From: Brevibacillus sp. | GTDB lineage: Bacteria; Bacillota; Bacilli; Brevibacillales; Brevibacillaceae | Length of the DNA: 18,827 nt | Assembly: GCA_029240815.1 (NCBI GenBank) | Contig: JARDZO010000084.1 | Coordinates: forward strand, 1 to 18,827 | Direction: 5' to 3' | Shown here: piece by piece, positions 1 to 7,928 of the stretch | How positions within the stretch are numbered: position 1 is the stretch's first letter | Layout: the number at the start of each line of letters is the position of its first letter | The notes under the pieces: generated by a model | What the model was told of the DNA's origin: nothing | Databases searched by the model: none | The model's input: the letters and a program-made list of their open reading frames with translations, nothing else | Program-made: the position numbers and the translations under genes

Positions 1-1
1 G

Positions 2-241
2 CGCAAGCTGTTTTCTTGGCTGCAGCTCATTCAAAAGAATGAAGTAACGACGCGGGAAATCAGTGTCGGAATGAATACGGGTGAGCGAAATGCAGCCCGG
101 ATGGTTCAAAAGATGAAGGAAAAGGGAATCGCCGAAGCCATCGGCAGCGAATCGATGAGCCAAAGAGGCAGACCGCGACCCATATACCGAATTGATCTGC
201 AACGTTTGGCTCAGGAAGTAAAAGTCAGGAACAATTCGTAA
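2..241 (+). CDS. Winged-helix DNA-binding regulator, C-terminal fragment (5' end outside window)
   Basis: An open frame enters from the left edge and stops with TAA at 239-241, giving 79 residues. The fragment reads as a winged helix-turn-helix: a helix around LFSWLQLIQKNEVTTREIS, a recognition-like helix around NTGERNAARMVQKMKEKGIA, and a wing marked by RGRPRPIYRI, a turn common in such regulators. The sensing part of the protein is not in the window, so its ligand and family cannot be named. Only 26 bases separate it from oppB, too few for a typical separate promoter, so it is probably the first or an early gene of the peptide operon and may control it. This is inference from position. It could also be the output domain of a response regulator. 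Confidence 0.6.
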   Translation, partial: RKLFSWLQLIQKNEVTTREISVGMNTGERNAARMVQKMKEKGIAEAIGSESMSQRGRPRPIYRIDLQRLAQEVKVRNNS

Positions 242-267
242 ATGCGTAAAAGGAGGTTCGGTTCGAG

Positions 268-1194
268 ATGGCTGGTTATATCGTCAAACGTTTCTTTGCG
301 AGTATTCTTACGATGTTTGTCCTCGTCACTATCACCTTTTTCCTGATGCACGCCGTACCGGGTGGCCCATTCAGTCCAGCAGAAGAGAGGAAAGTACCCA
401 AGAGCGTCTTGGAGAAGATGGAAGAAAAGTTCGGCTTAAATGAACCGCTAAGTGTCCAGTACGTGAACTACTTGAAAAGCATTCTGCAAGGGGATTTGGG
501 CTTCTCCTTCAAGCAATCGGACGTCACGGTTAATGAACTGATCTCACGCGGGTTCCCCGTCTCCGCGAAAGTCGGGTTGATCGCCATCATTATCGCACTC
601 ATTATCGGCATGTTGCTCGGCATCACTTCTGCAATCAAACGAGGGAAGTGGGCGGATTGGGCTTCGATGATCGTAGCCACCATCGGTATATCCATTCCGA
701 ACTTTGTGATGACGGTTCTCATGCTGTTTTTGTTTGCTGTCGTTCTAAAGCTGCTGCCTACTTACGGGCTGTCCAGCTGGAAGCATTATATCCTTCCCGT
801 CATTGGACTCGCTTTTGGCCCGATCGCTTACATCGCCCGTCTGATGAGGTCCAGCATGCTTGAAGTGATGCGCCAGGACTACATCTTGACCGCCAGAGCC
901 AAGGGTGTTCCCGAATATCGCGTGATTTTCAAGCACGCACTCAAAAATGCCATCATACCGATCGTTACTTATTTGGGACCTCTCGTGGCTGCGCTCTTGA
1001 CCGGAAGCTTTATCGTGGAGCGGGTGTTCTCCATTCCGGGCATCGGCAGGGATTTCGTGACCGGGATTAGCGACCGTGACTATTCCGTCATCTTGGGGCT
1101 GACCGTCTTTCTCGGACTGTTCATCATCATAGCGAACTTTATCGTAGACATTCTTTACGCCATTATCGACCGGCGGGTAAAAATTGAGGAGTAG
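268..1194 (+). CDS. oppB: Oligopeptide/dipeptide ABC transporter permease, OppB/DppB type
   Basis: This 308-residue integral membrane protein should form one half of the channel of a peptide importer, paired with OppC. The N-terminus (KRFFASILTMFVLVTITFFL, about 7-28) is the usual OppB start, followed by an external loop carrying the typical PGGPF motif. About five further hydrophobic segments lie between residues 100 and 305. The EAA coupling loop is clear (ARAKGVPEYRVIFKHALKN, about 209-227), where the ATPases dock. The length is normal for the family. A strong site AAAGGAGGT at 247-255 fixes the ATG. It is the first transporter gene of the operon and is followed 11 bases later by oppC. The family call is secure. 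Whether the system is Opp or Dpp cannot be told from this subunit. Confidence 0.93.
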   Translation: MAGYIVKRFFASILTMFVLVTITFFLMHAVPGGPFSPAEERKVPKSVLEKMEEKFGLNEPLSVQYVNYLKSILQGDLGFSFKQSDVTVNELISRGFPVSAKVGLIAIIIALIIGMLLGITSAIKRGKWADWASMIVATIGISIPNFVMTVLMLFLFAVVLKLLPTYGLSSWKHYILPVIGLAFGPIAYIARLMRSSMLEVMRQDYILTARAKGVPEYRVIFKHALKNAIIPIVTYLGPLVAALLTGSFIVERVFSIPGIGRDFVTGISDRDYSVILGLTVFLGLFIIIANFIVDILYAIIDRRVKIEE

Positions 1195-1205
1195 GTGAAG
1201 CCAGG

Positions 1206-2180
1206 ATGAACTATGCAGCGAAAAGGAGTGACGGGGCTGTTTCTTTATCCGACATGGACCCGGCATGGGCGAATCTCCCAGATGAGGACTTTGTCAGGCT
1301 GGAGGATTCCACGAGGCAGAGTGAAGCCATAGCCCGACCCAGCAAGTCGTATTGGCAGGATGCATGGAGCCGGTTTCGCAAAGATCCACTGGCGATGATC
1401 GGATTGTTCATCATCTTGGTCATTGCCATCGCCGCTATACTGGGACCGATATTTTCGCAGTACACGTACGATGGACAGGATATCGCCAACCAAAATCAGG
1501 GGCCGTCGGGGGAGCACTGGTTTGGCACAGACAAATTCGGACGTGATATTTTCGTCCGGGCCATGTACGGAGCGAGGATCAGCTTGACGATCGGTGTCGC
1601 GGTTGCTGCCATCAATCTGGTGATCGGCGTGATTTACGGCGGGATTTCCGGGTACTTCGGCGGCAAAGTGGACATGGTGATGATGCGTATTGTTGATATC
1701 CTGATTGGTGTGCCGGATTTGCTCTACATTATCCTTTTGATGATGTTTTTGGGGAATACGATCGAGAGTATCTTGATCGCTATGTCGCTCACGTATTGGA
1801 TCGGAACCGCACGCATGGTGCGTTCACAGGTGATTTCGCTCAAGCACCGCGAGTACGTGCTGGCAGCGAGGGCTACAGGGTCATCCAATATGCGGATTTT
1901 GTTCAAGCATCTCATCCCGAACAGCATGGGTCCGATCATCGTGACGGTGACCTTCTTGGTTCCTTCCGCCATTTTCACGGAAGCGTTTCTCAGCTTTTTG
2001 GGGATCGGTATACAGGTGCCGATGGCGAGCTGGGGCACTCTTGTGAACGATGCGATTCCTACTTTGTTTACCCAACCGTATCAGATGTTGTTCCCGGCCA
2101 TCGCGATCAGTATTACGATGTTTGCGCTGAATTTCATCGGTGATGGTCTGCGGGATGCCTTGGATCCGAGGTTAAAGTAA
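1206..2180 (+). CDS. oppC: Oligopeptide/dipeptide ABC transporter permease, OppC/DppC type
   Basis: This 324-residue second permease subunit partners OppB. A cytosolic N-terminal tail of about 60 residues precedes the first membrane segment (about 62-82). The hallmark loop HWFGTDKFGRD (about 104-114) is present, followed by a Gly-rich stretch and several membrane helices. The EAA loop reads AARATGSSNMRILFKHLIPN (about 220-239) and matches the OppC consensus. The start follows a GGTGA site at 1194-1198 and lies 11 bases after oppB. The tail is somewhat long, but the total length is usual for OppC/DppC. Cotranscription with its neighbours is expected because no promoter or terminator separates them. 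Confidence 0.93.
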   Translation: MNYAAKRSDGAVSLSDMDPAWANLPDEDFVRLEDSTRQSEAIARPSKSYWQDAWSRFRKDPLAMIGLFIILVIAIAAILGPIFSQYTYDGQDIANQNQGPSGEHWFGTDKFGRDIFVRAMYGARISLTIGVAVAAINLVIGVIYGGISGYFGGKVDMVMMRIVDILIGVPDLLYIILLMMFLGNTIESILIAMSLTYWIGTARMVRSQVISLKHREYVLAARATGSSNMRILFKHLIPNSMGPIIVTVTFLVPSAIFTEAFLSFLGIGIQVPMASWGTLVNDAIPTLFTQPYQMLFPAIAISITMFALNFIGDGLRDALDPRLK

Positions 2181-2197
2181 TAAAGGCGGGTGATAAC

Positions 2198-3196
2198 GTG
2201 AAGCTACTCCAGGTACAGAATCTAAAAACGACGTTTCATATAGAAGCAGGACAAGTACAGGCAGTCCGAGGCATTTCCTTTCATGTGAACAAGGGCGAAT
2301 CGATCGGCATCGTAGGTGAGTCTGGATCAGGAAAAAGCGTGTCCATGCTGTCTCTCTTGAAGTTGCTCCCGTCCAATGCCAAGCTCGAGGCGGACAGTGT
2401 CTTGTTCGATGGAACGGAGCTCGTAAACACGGACCAAAAAGCGATGAGAAAGATGCTCGGGAAGGACATCGGCATGATTTTCCAGGATCCGATGACGTCA
2501 CTGAATCCCCTTTTTACCATTGGTGAGCAGATCATGGAGCCGCTGCGCATTCACCAAAAGCTGTCGAAGGAAGAGGCGCGAAAAAAAGCGATCGAGATTT
2601 TGAAGGTGGTCGAAATTCCGAGTCCTGAAAGCAGGCTTAAGCAGTATCCCCACGAGTTTTCCGGGGGAATGAGGCAAAGGGTCATGATCGCGATCGCTCT
2701 GTCTTGTTCGCCAAAGCTGCTGATTGCAGATGAGCCGACTACAGCGCTGGATGTGACCATTCAGGCGCAGATTCTCGACCTCATGCGTGATCTTCGAAAC
2801 AAACTAAACGTCTCCATCGTGATGATTACCCATGACCTCGGCGTGATCACCAATATGTGCAACCGAATCGTCGTCATGTATGGGGGAACGATCGTAGAGC
2901 AGGGGACGACGCGAGAAATCTTTTATGAGCCGAAGCACCCGTACACCTGGGGATTGCTCCGGTCGATCCCGCAGTTTTCGGAAGGAGAAAAGCAAAAGCT
3001 CATTTCCATTCCGGGCAGTCCTCCGGATTTGCTGAAGCCCCCGGCCGGCTGTGCGTTCACAGCGAGATGCCCTTACGCCATGAAAGTCTGTGAGAAGCTT
3101 CCGCCACAGCAGGTATCTTTGTCTGAAACACATCAAGCAGCGTGCTGGCTCATGCATCCAAAAGCCCAGCCCCATGCGAAAGAGGTGACCAGCTAA
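2198..3196 (+). CDS. oppD: Peptide ABC transporter ATPase, OppD/DppD type
   Basis: One of two ATPases that power the peptide importer at the inner membrane face, 332 residues. Visible ABC motifs are Walker A GESGSGKS (40-47), Q-loop IFQDP (Q96), signature SGGMRQR (155-161), Walker B LLIADEP with catalytic E179, and switch H212. The C-terminal extension typical of the Opp/Dpp branch carries cysteines C285, C291, C298 and C316 (C-x5-C-x6-C-x17-C), the motif reported to hold an iron-sulfur cluster in related proteins. Translation starts at GTG after a weak AAGGCGGGTGA site. Its TAA overlaps the ATG of oppF by one base, suggesting translational coupling and matched amounts of the two ATPases. Confidence 0.94.
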   Translation: MKLLQVQNLKTTFHIEAGQVQAVRGISFHVNKGESIGIVGESGSGKSVSMLSLLKLLPSNAKLEADSVLFDGTELVNTDQKAMRKMLGKDIGMIFQDPMTSLNPLFTIGEQIMEPLRIHQKLSKEEARKKAIEILKVVEIPSPESRLKQYPHEFSGGMRQRVMIAIALSCSPKLLIADEPTTALDVTIQAQILDLMRDLRNKLNVSIVMITHDLGVITNMCNRIVVMYGGTIVEQGTTREIFYEPKHPYTWGLLRSIPQFSEGEKQKLISIPGSPPDLLKPPAGCAFTARCPYAMKVCEKLPPQQVSLSETHQAACWLMHPKAQPHAKEVTS

Positions 3197-4179
3197 TGGG
3201 GGAAGCCAATCAAGGACTGGTAGAGGTACGGAATTTAAAAAAGTACTTTGAAGTGCAGAAAAGCTTTCTCGGTCGCAATTCGACGATGTTAAAAGCAGTG
3301 GACGACGTCAGCTTTACGATCTTGAGAGGGGAAACCTTTGGTCTCGTAGGGGAATCCGGCTGTGGAAAAACGACCATCGGCAGAACGTTGTTAAAGCTGT
3401 ATGAGCCAACGGCCGGTGACATTTTGTATGACGGGCAGTCGATCAGTGGACTAAACCACAAAGAGATGCTGCCCTATCGCAAGAAAATGCAGATGATCTT
3501 CCAAGACCCATACGCATCGCTCGACCCGCGGATGACCATCGCGGAGATCGTGGGTGATCCGCTGGTGGTACATAACATCTACCAGGGGAAGGATCGAAAG
3601 GATCGGGTCAAGGAATTGATCGAGCTGGTAGGACTAAAAGCAGATCACCTCAACCGTTATCCACATGAATTTTCAGGTGGACAGCGCCAACGGATCGGGA
3701 TTGCTCGAGCCTTGGCCGTCGAACCCGAATTCATCGTCTGTGATGAGCCGATTTCCGCACTGGACGTGTCCATCCAGGCGCAAGTGGTCAATATGCTCGA
3801 GGAACTCCAGGAGCGCTTTGGCCTGACCTATTTGTTTGTATCTCACGACTTGTCGATGGTTAGGCACATCTCTCACAAAGTAGGCGTCATGTACCTGGGA
3901 AGTCTGGTGGAGTACGCAGAGGTCAATGAGCTCTATACGAACATGCAGCATCCCTATACACGAGCTCTACTGTCTGCTGTCCCTATTGCTGATCCGGATA
4001 CGGCGGAGCGAAGTGAAAGGATTCACCTGAAGGGCGATGTGCCGAGTCCGATGAATCCGCCGAGCGGTTGTGCGTTTCGGACGCGCTGCGCATACGCCAT
4101 GAGCAAGTGTGCGGAGGAAAAGCCCAGCTTGCGGGATATGGGGAATGGACACGTCGTAGCGTGCCATTTGATCGATTGA
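3196..4179 (+). CDS. oppF: Peptide ABC transporter ATPase, OppF/DppF type
   Basis: The second ATPase of the importer, 327 residues. It shows Walker A GESGCGKT (52-59), Q103, signature SGGQRQR (160-166), Walker B FIVCDEP with E184, and H217. It repeats the C-terminal cysteine spacing of OppD (C292, C298, C305, C323). The frame stays open 54 bases further upstream, inside oppD. I chose the ATG at 3196 because it follows AGAGGTGA at 3180-3187 and overlaps the oppD stop as TAATG, and because the protein then begins like other OppF proteins. It is the last gene before an 82-base spacer with its own promoter-like signals ahead of oppA. Confidence 0.94.
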   Translation: MGEANQGLVEVRNLKKYFEVQKSFLGRNSTMLKAVDDVSFTILRGETFGLVGESGCGKTTIGRTLLKLYEPTAGDILYDGQSISGLNHKEMLPYRKKMQMIFQDPYASLDPRMTIAEIVGDPLVVHNIYQGKDRKDRVKELIELVGLKADHLNRYPHEFSGGQRQRIGIARALAVEPEFIVCDEPISALDVSIQAQVVNMLEELQERFGLTYLFVSHDLSMVRHISHKVGVMYLGSLVEYAEVNELYTNMQHPYTRALLSAVPIADPDTAERSERIHLKGDVPSPMNPPSGCAFRTRCAYAMSKCAEEKPSLRDMGNGHVVACHLID

Positions 4180-4209
4180 CTGTACATTTCCATTCCTGAA
4201 GATATGAAT

Positions 4210-4229
4210 GCTGTCTCATTCCTGACAGC
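4210..4229. repeat. Inverted repeat in the oppF-oppA spacer, possible operator or weak stem-loop
   Basis: GCTGTC and GACAGC flank an 8-base spacer directly upstream of the TATAAT at 4233. As DNA this could be an operator overlapping the promoter. As RNA it is a 6-bp stem without a U-run, so it is not an intrinsic terminator but could protect or trim the transcript. CATTCCTGA occurs at 4191-4199 and again at 4217-4225, a direct repeat with 26-base periodicity. Confidence 0.4.
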
Positions 4230-4232
4230 TCA

Positions 4233-4238
4233 TATAAT
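4233..4238 (+). promoter_or_regulatory. Possible internal promoter (-10 TATAAT) ahead of oppA
   Basis: A perfect TATAAT lies 24 bases before the oppA start codon, in the only sizeable gap inside the transporter genes. No good -35 box is seen at the right distance: position 4210 reads GCTGTC, part of an inverted repeat. The promoter would therefore be weak or activator-dependent. Extra transcription of the binding-protein gene would fit the usual excess of this subunit. AT-rich spacer sequence could produce the match by chance. Confidence 0.35.
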
Positions 4239-4261
4239 ATGCAAAAAACGGGGGGACGAGT

Positions 4262-5920
4262 ATGAAAAAGAGGATGGGCTTGGTGCTCGCAGCGCTCTTG
4301 GCGATCACATCTGTGACGGCTGGATGCAGCAGTTCCAGTACGGCACCACAGGGTCAGCAAAATCAGGGACAGACCGCTCCAAAAGCAGAAGGGGCAAAGC
4401 CTGCAGCCGAGCAAAAGATCATTTATGCATTAAGCAAAGAACCGGAGGAAATGGATCCAACGTTAAACACGTATGCGCGCTCCTCCATCGTGCTGCAAAA
4501 CTTGTTTAGAGGCCTTTATAAAATTGATGAATCCGGGAAAAAGCCTGTCCCATCTTTAGCAGAAAGCTATGAATTGGATTCGACAGGAACCAAGTACACC
4601 TTCAAAATCAACAAAAATGCCAAGTGGTCCGATGGAAAGCCAGTAACTGCTCAAGACTTTGAGTACTCCTGGAAGCGCGTATTGAATCCTGATGTTGCTT
4701 CCGGTGCGGCGTTCTATCTGTACTACCTCAAAAACGGAAAAGCCTACAACGAGAAAAAAGCAAAAGCGGAAGACTTAGGCGTAAAAGCGGTGGACGACGT
4801 GACTCTCGAAGTGACGCTGGAAAATCCAACCCCCTACTTCTTGGAGCTGCTGTGCGTCACGGCGTACTATCCGGTACGAAAAGATGTCGCGGAAAAAGAA
4901 GGCTGGACCAAATCGCCTGAGACGTATTTGACGACGGGGCCGTTCATGCTGACTGAATTGAAGCCTAAGGAAAAATATGTGCTGAAGAAAAATCCAAACT
5001 ATCTGGAAGCGGACAAAGTGAAACTGGATACGCTGGAAATTGTGTTCATCGAGTCCAATGAAGCTGAGCTTGCTGCTTACTCTAACAACGAAATTCAAGT
5101 CTCTGACAACATCAGCCCCGAGGGAATGAAGCAATACCAAAATACACCTGAGTTCTTCTCTATTCCACGGATCGGCATGCAGTATTTTGATTTCAACGCG
5201 TCAAAGAAACCATTTGACGACGCGAAAGTACGCAAGGCATTCAGTATGTCGATCAACCGTGATCAGATCATCAAGAGCATTGTCCAGTCCGTAGAAAAAC
5301 CTGCGTTTGGTATGGTGCCATACGGAATTCCAGATGGCGTTCAAAAAGATAAGGAATATCGCGATGTAGCCGGGAACATGTTTGCCGAAAACGTAGACGA
5401 AGCGAAAAAATTGCTGTCCGAGGCGGGATATCCGGATGGCAAGGGAATCCCAGAAATCACAATGATCGTTATGGCGAACCAAACAGATAAAGATATCGCC
5501 CAAGCGCTCCAAAGCATGTGGAAACAAAATCTGGGTGTAGATGTGAACATTGAAACGTTTGAATCGAAAGTATATTGGGATGAGATCGAGAATGGAAACT
5601 TTAGCATCGCATCCGACGGGTGGACGGGTGACTATCCGGACCCAATGACCAACCTGGACATCTTTGAAGGGGTCAACACAGATGATGACCTGCGTTGGAG
5701 CAGTGCAGAATACGACCGACTGCTGGAAGAGAACCGCAAAATTTCCGACCAGGCGAAACGGATGGAAAACTTTGCGAAGGCAGAGAAAATCTTGGCGGAT
5801 GAAATGCCTTTGATGCCGATACGCTTCTATGAGGATCAATTCCTGGCGAAGCCAAATGTCAAAGGTGTTCTGAAAAACTACATCGGCCATACCATCTTTG
5901 AATACGCGCACGTAGAATAA
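4262..5920 (+). CDS. oppA: Peptide-binding lipoprotein, OppA/DppE family
   Basis: The extracellular substrate-binding subunit of the importer, 552 residues, tethered by lipid on the outer membrane face. The N-terminus has a Lys/Arg start, a hydrophobic core and lipobox VTAGC with lipidated C22, then a low-complexity Ser/Gln/Ala linker (about 23-50). The mature part matches family-5 solute-binding proteins: PEEMDPTLNTYARS and LFRGLYKID near the start, LAESYEL, and KWSDGKPVTAQDFEYSWKRV. The site GGGGGACGAG just before ATG supports the start. It follows oppF, so the order is B-C-D-F-A. Genes for a D-aminopeptidase and a gamma-glutamyl-type peptidase follow, so the ligand may be a cell-wall peptide, as for B. 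subtilis DppE. That is inference. Free oligopeptides remain possible. Confidence 0.92.
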   Translation: MKKRMGLVLAALLAITSVTAGCSSSSTAPQGQQNQGQTAPKAEGAKPAAEQKIIYALSKEPEEMDPTLNTYARSSIVLQNLFRGLYKIDESGKKPVPSLAESYELDSTGTKYTFKINKNAKWSDGKPVTAQDFEYSWKRVLNPDVASGAAFYLYYLKNGKAYNEKKAKAEDLGVKAVDDVTLEVTLENPTPYFLELLCVTAYYPVRKDVAEKEGWTKSPETYLTTGPFMLTELKPKEKYVLKKNPNYLEADKVKLDTLEIVFIESNEAELAAYSNNEIQVSDNISPEGMKQYQNTPEFFSIPRIGMQYFDFNASKKPFDDAKVRKAFSMSINRDQIIKSIVQSVEKPAFGMVPYGIPDGVQKDKEYRDVAGNMFAENVDEAKKLLSEAGYPDGKGIPEITMIVMANQTDKDIAQALQSMWKQNLGVDVNIETFESKVYWDEIENGNFSIASDGWTGDYPDPMTNLDIFEGVNTDDDLRWSSAEYDRLLEENRKISDQAKRMENFAKAEKILADEMPLMPIRFYEDQFLAKPNVKGVLKNYIGHTIFEYAHVE

Positions 5921-5936
5921 TCCATTTGAATGAGAA

Positions 5937-5964
5937 GGGTCGGGGAGCATTCGCTCTTCGGCCC
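5937..5964 (+). repeat. Intercistronic stem-loop between oppA and the C26 peptidase gene
   Basis: GGGTCGGGGAGC pairs with GCTCTTCGGCCC across an ATTC loop, a 12-bp RNA stem with three G-U pairs. No U-run follows, so complete termination is unlikely. The stem would shield the 3' end of oppA mRNA from exonucleases or reduce expression of the two downstream enzymes, a common layout behind binding-protein genes. Confidence 0.55.
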
Positions 5965-5987
5965 TGCCTCGTGAGGGAGAAACAACA

Positions 5988-6719
5988 ATGAAACCGATCA
6001 TTGGAGTGACCACATTCCTGTCCGAGTCGTCAAAGTACAGCTCGGTAAGCAAAAATTACATTGATTCGATCTACGCCGCTGGTGGGCTGCCAGTCAATAT
6101 TCCCATCGTTACGAATGAAACGAATTACGACGAGTTCATAGACATGGTAGACGGGATTCTCTTTACAGGTGGGAACGATATCGCCCCTTATTTTTATGGC
6201 GAGAATCCGGTAAAGGAGCTGCACTCGATGTCCTCGATCCGGGATGAGTATGAATTATCTCTGTTTAAAAGTGCCTATGCGAAAAACATGCCCATCTTTG
6301 GTATTTGCCGCGGGATTCAATTGATCAACGTCGCGTTGGAGGGAAGTCTTTATCAGGACATTAACAGTCAATGTCCGGGCACTTTGGGACATTACCCGGA
6401 GCACACCGCGTCTGACGAATTCTATCATTCCGTACAGATCAACAAGGACACCCAGCTCTATGAGATTTTTGGCACAGAGCGAATCTTCACCAACTCCTTT
6501 CACCATCAATCTGTCAAAGCTCTCGGGAAAAATCTCGTAGCGACAGCGTTTTCAGAGGATGGTATCGTAGAAGCAGTAGAAAGCACAGAAGATCGATTTT
6601 TGCTGGGAGTCCAATGGCACCCGGAGTGTATGACCAAGCGACATCCGATGTTCCTGAAGCTGTTTCATACGTTTGTTCAGGCATCGCTTGCACATAAACA
6701 AAGGGAGGTATCTGTATGA
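5988..6719 (+). CDS. Gamma-glutamyl peptidase/hydrolase, peptidase C26 (class I glutamine amidotransferase-like)
   Basis: A 243-residue cytosolic hydrolase of the C26 family, which includes PuuD (gamma-glutamyl-GABA hydrolase). The nucleophile elbow is GICRGIQ with C107. The partner residues are H211 and E213 in GVQWHPE, completing the Cys-His-Glu triad. The opening MKPIIGVTT, the loop LFTGGNDIAP (about 58-67) and the helix after the nucleophile (LINVALEGSLYQDI) are standard. No N-terminal signal is seen. GAGGGAG at 5972-5978 supports the ATG, and its stop overlaps the dppA start as ATGA. No polyamine genes are nearby. The position between a peptide binding protein and a D-aminopeptidase suggests it cleaves gamma-glutamyl bonds in imported peptides, perhaps gamma-D-Glu bonds of murein peptides. 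The substrate is inferred. Confidence 0.87.
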   Translation: MKPIIGVTTFLSESSKYSSVSKNYIDSIYAAGGLPVNIPIVTNETNYDEFIDMVDGILFTGGNDIAPYFYGENPVKELHSMSSIRDEYELSLFKSAYAKNMPIFGICRGIQLINVALEGSLYQDINSQCPGTLGHYPEHTASDEFYHSVQINKDTQLYEIFGTERIFTNSFHHQSVKALGKNLVATAFSEDGIVEAVESTEDRFLLGVQWHPECMTKRHPMFLKLFHTFVQASLAHKQREVSV

Positions 6720-7513
6720 AATTGTTTATCAGCGCCGACATCGAGGGTGTAACCGGTATCGTAAACTGGAACGAAGCCGACATCGAAAAGTCTTTCAGCA
6801 AATATTTCACCGAGCAAATGACCAAAGAAGTGAATGCGGCTTGCGAAGCGGCGTTGGCAGCTGGTGTGGAAGATATTTTAGTAAAAGACGCGCACAGCAC
6901 AGCGAGAAACCTGGATCCATCGAAGCTGCCTGAGCAGGTGAAAATCCTGCGCGGTTGGACGAATAACCCTTACATTATGATGGCAGGGCTGGACTCCAGT
7001 TTTGACGGGGTGTTCTTTATCGGCTATCACTCCGCTGGCGGAAAGAACGGAAATCCTTTGGCGCATACCATGAACATGCGAAATGAGTACGTGAAGATCA
7101 ACGGGGAAATCGCCAGCGAATTGACCATCAATGCCTATACAGCCGCATATATCGGGGTTCCTGTCCTGCTGGCTACCGGAGACAAGATGATCTGCGAGGA
7201 TGCCCAAAAGCTCAATCCCAACATCAAGACCGTACCAGTGAGCGAAGGGATCGGCAACGCGTCGATTTCCATTCACCCCAATCTGGCGCTGCAAAAAATT
7301 CAGGAACAGGTGCAGGCTGTCCTGAACGATGACCTTGCCAAATACATCGTCCCATTACCTGAATCATTCCACGTCGAAATCGCGTTCCGTGAGCATTACC
7401 ACGCCTACAGCGGTTCCTTTTATCCAGGCGCCAAGCAGACAGGTCACAAGACAGTCGCATTTGAGACGAATGATTATATGGATGTGCTGCGCTTTTTGTT
7501 CTTCGTTTTGTAA
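6716..7513 (+). CDS. dppA: D-aminopeptidase DppA (peptidase M55)
   Basis: A cytosolic zinc aminopeptidase of 265 residues that removes N-terminal D-amino acids, as known for B. subtilis DppA (a decamer, about 274 residues). The family motif SxDxEG is present as SADIEG (6-11), giving metal ligands D8 and E10. Further ligand candidates are H60 in KDAHS, H105 in IGYHS, and a glutamate in the GEIASE segment (131-135). It starts at an ATG overlapping the stop of the C26 gene, with AGGGAGGT upstream (6700-6707), so the two enzymes should be translationally coupled. It is the last gene before the operon terminator. In B. subtilis dppA heads the dpp operon, whereas here it closes the operon. Confidence 0.93.
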   Translation: MKLFISADIEGVTGIVNWNEADIEKSFSKYFTEQMTKEVNAACEAALAAGVEDILVKDAHSTARNLDPSKLPEQVKILRGWTNNPYIMMAGLDSSFDGVFFIGYHSAGGKNGNPLAHTMNMRNEYVKINGEIASELTINAYTAAYIGVPVLLATGDKMICEDAQKLNPNIKTVPVSEGIGNASISIHPNLALQKIQEQVQAVLNDDLAKYIVPLPESFHVEIAFREHYHAYSGSFYPGAKQTGHKTVAFETNDYMDVLRFLFFVL

Positions 7514-7518
7514 TGAAT

Positions 7519-7563
7519 GGGCTGTTCCACGGTCGACTTCGGCTATGGGGACAGCTTTTTTTT
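7519..7563 (+). terminator. Intrinsic terminator of the peptide operon
   Basis: GCTGTTCC (7521-7528) pairs with GGGACAGC (7548-7555, one G-U pair) and is followed directly by eight T. It begins about 6 bases after the dppA stop. The loop of about 19 bases contains a small internal fold (GTCGACTTCGGC). This is a clear end for the opp/dpp transcript. Confidence 0.85.
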
Positions 7564-7668
7564 GTGGGCAAATGTAAGTGCAACGCTAATGCTAATCATT
7601 GGTAACAGAGATGGAGCGGATAAAATTTGGCGTATTGTTGAACCTAGAGATGGCAGGAGGTGATAGAA

Positions 7669-7875
7669 ATGACAGTAGCATCCCAAGTTAAGCAGACGCT
7701 GGCAAGCTTAAAAGGAGCGCAGGCGAATCTAGAAACGTTTGCTCTTAACACGCAAAACCAACAGGCTAAACAATTGTATACGCAAGCGGCTGAACAAACG
7801 CAATCCATTCTCTCCAATCTGGAACAGCGAGTGACAGAGTTGGAAAACGAAGAACCACAATATAAAGGATTCTAA
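7669..7875 (+). CDS. Small DUF1657 protein of the spoVA-type operon
   Basis: A 68-residue protein with no signal or membrane segment, predicted to be almost all helical and rich in Gln and Ala. It matches the DUF1657 pattern (TLASLKGAQANLETFALNT). The molecular role is unknown. Such genes sit beside DUF421 and spoVA genes in spore-formers, so a spore-membrane role is inferred. An in-frame GTG exists at 7660, but it lies inside the Shine-Dalgarno site AGGAGGTGA (7655-7663), so the ATG at 7669 is the start. Residues 10-55 align without gaps to the C-terminus of the next gene product with 16 identities in 46, so the two share a domain. It is the first gene of its operon, with no confident promoter visible in the gap before it. 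Confidence 0.85.
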   Translation: MTVASQVKQTLASLKGAQANLETFALNTQNQQAKQLYTQAAEQTQSILSNLEQRVTELENEEPQYKGF

Positions 7876-7886
7876 TTGCTTCCAAC

Positions 7887-7928
7887 CAGGGAATAGGAAG
7901 AGGGGGCATCTCCTCTTCTTTGTCCCTG
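7887..7928 (+). repeat. Long stem-loop between the DUF1657 and DUF421 genes
   Basis: CAGGGA (7887-7892) pairs with TCCCTG (7923-7928). After a small internal bulge, AGGAAGAGG (7895-7903) pairs with CCTCTTCTT (7912-7920), giving about 15-16 bp in total. No T-run follows. It ends about 10 bases before the GGAGG site of the DUF421 gene and could stabilise the DUF1657 message or lower downstream translation. Confidence 0.6.

Noticed and set aside
745..1266. Minus-strand open frame of 173 codons opposite oppB
   Set aside because: Composition is low-complexity and rich in His, Asp and Gln, typical of an antisense shadow; oppB has all family motifs.
5201..6052. Long minus-strand open frame (283 codons) opposite oppA
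   Set aside because: It lies entirely antisense to a well-supported binding-protein gene and the start of the C26 gene, has no recognisable domain, and looks like codon-bias shadow.
7564..7668. Search for a sigma-G/F type promoter ahead of the spoVA-type operon
   Set aside because: CATTGGTA (7597) and CGTATTG (7631) resemble a forespore -10 only partly, and neither has a convincing -35 at the right distance. A promoter is expected here but could not be placed.
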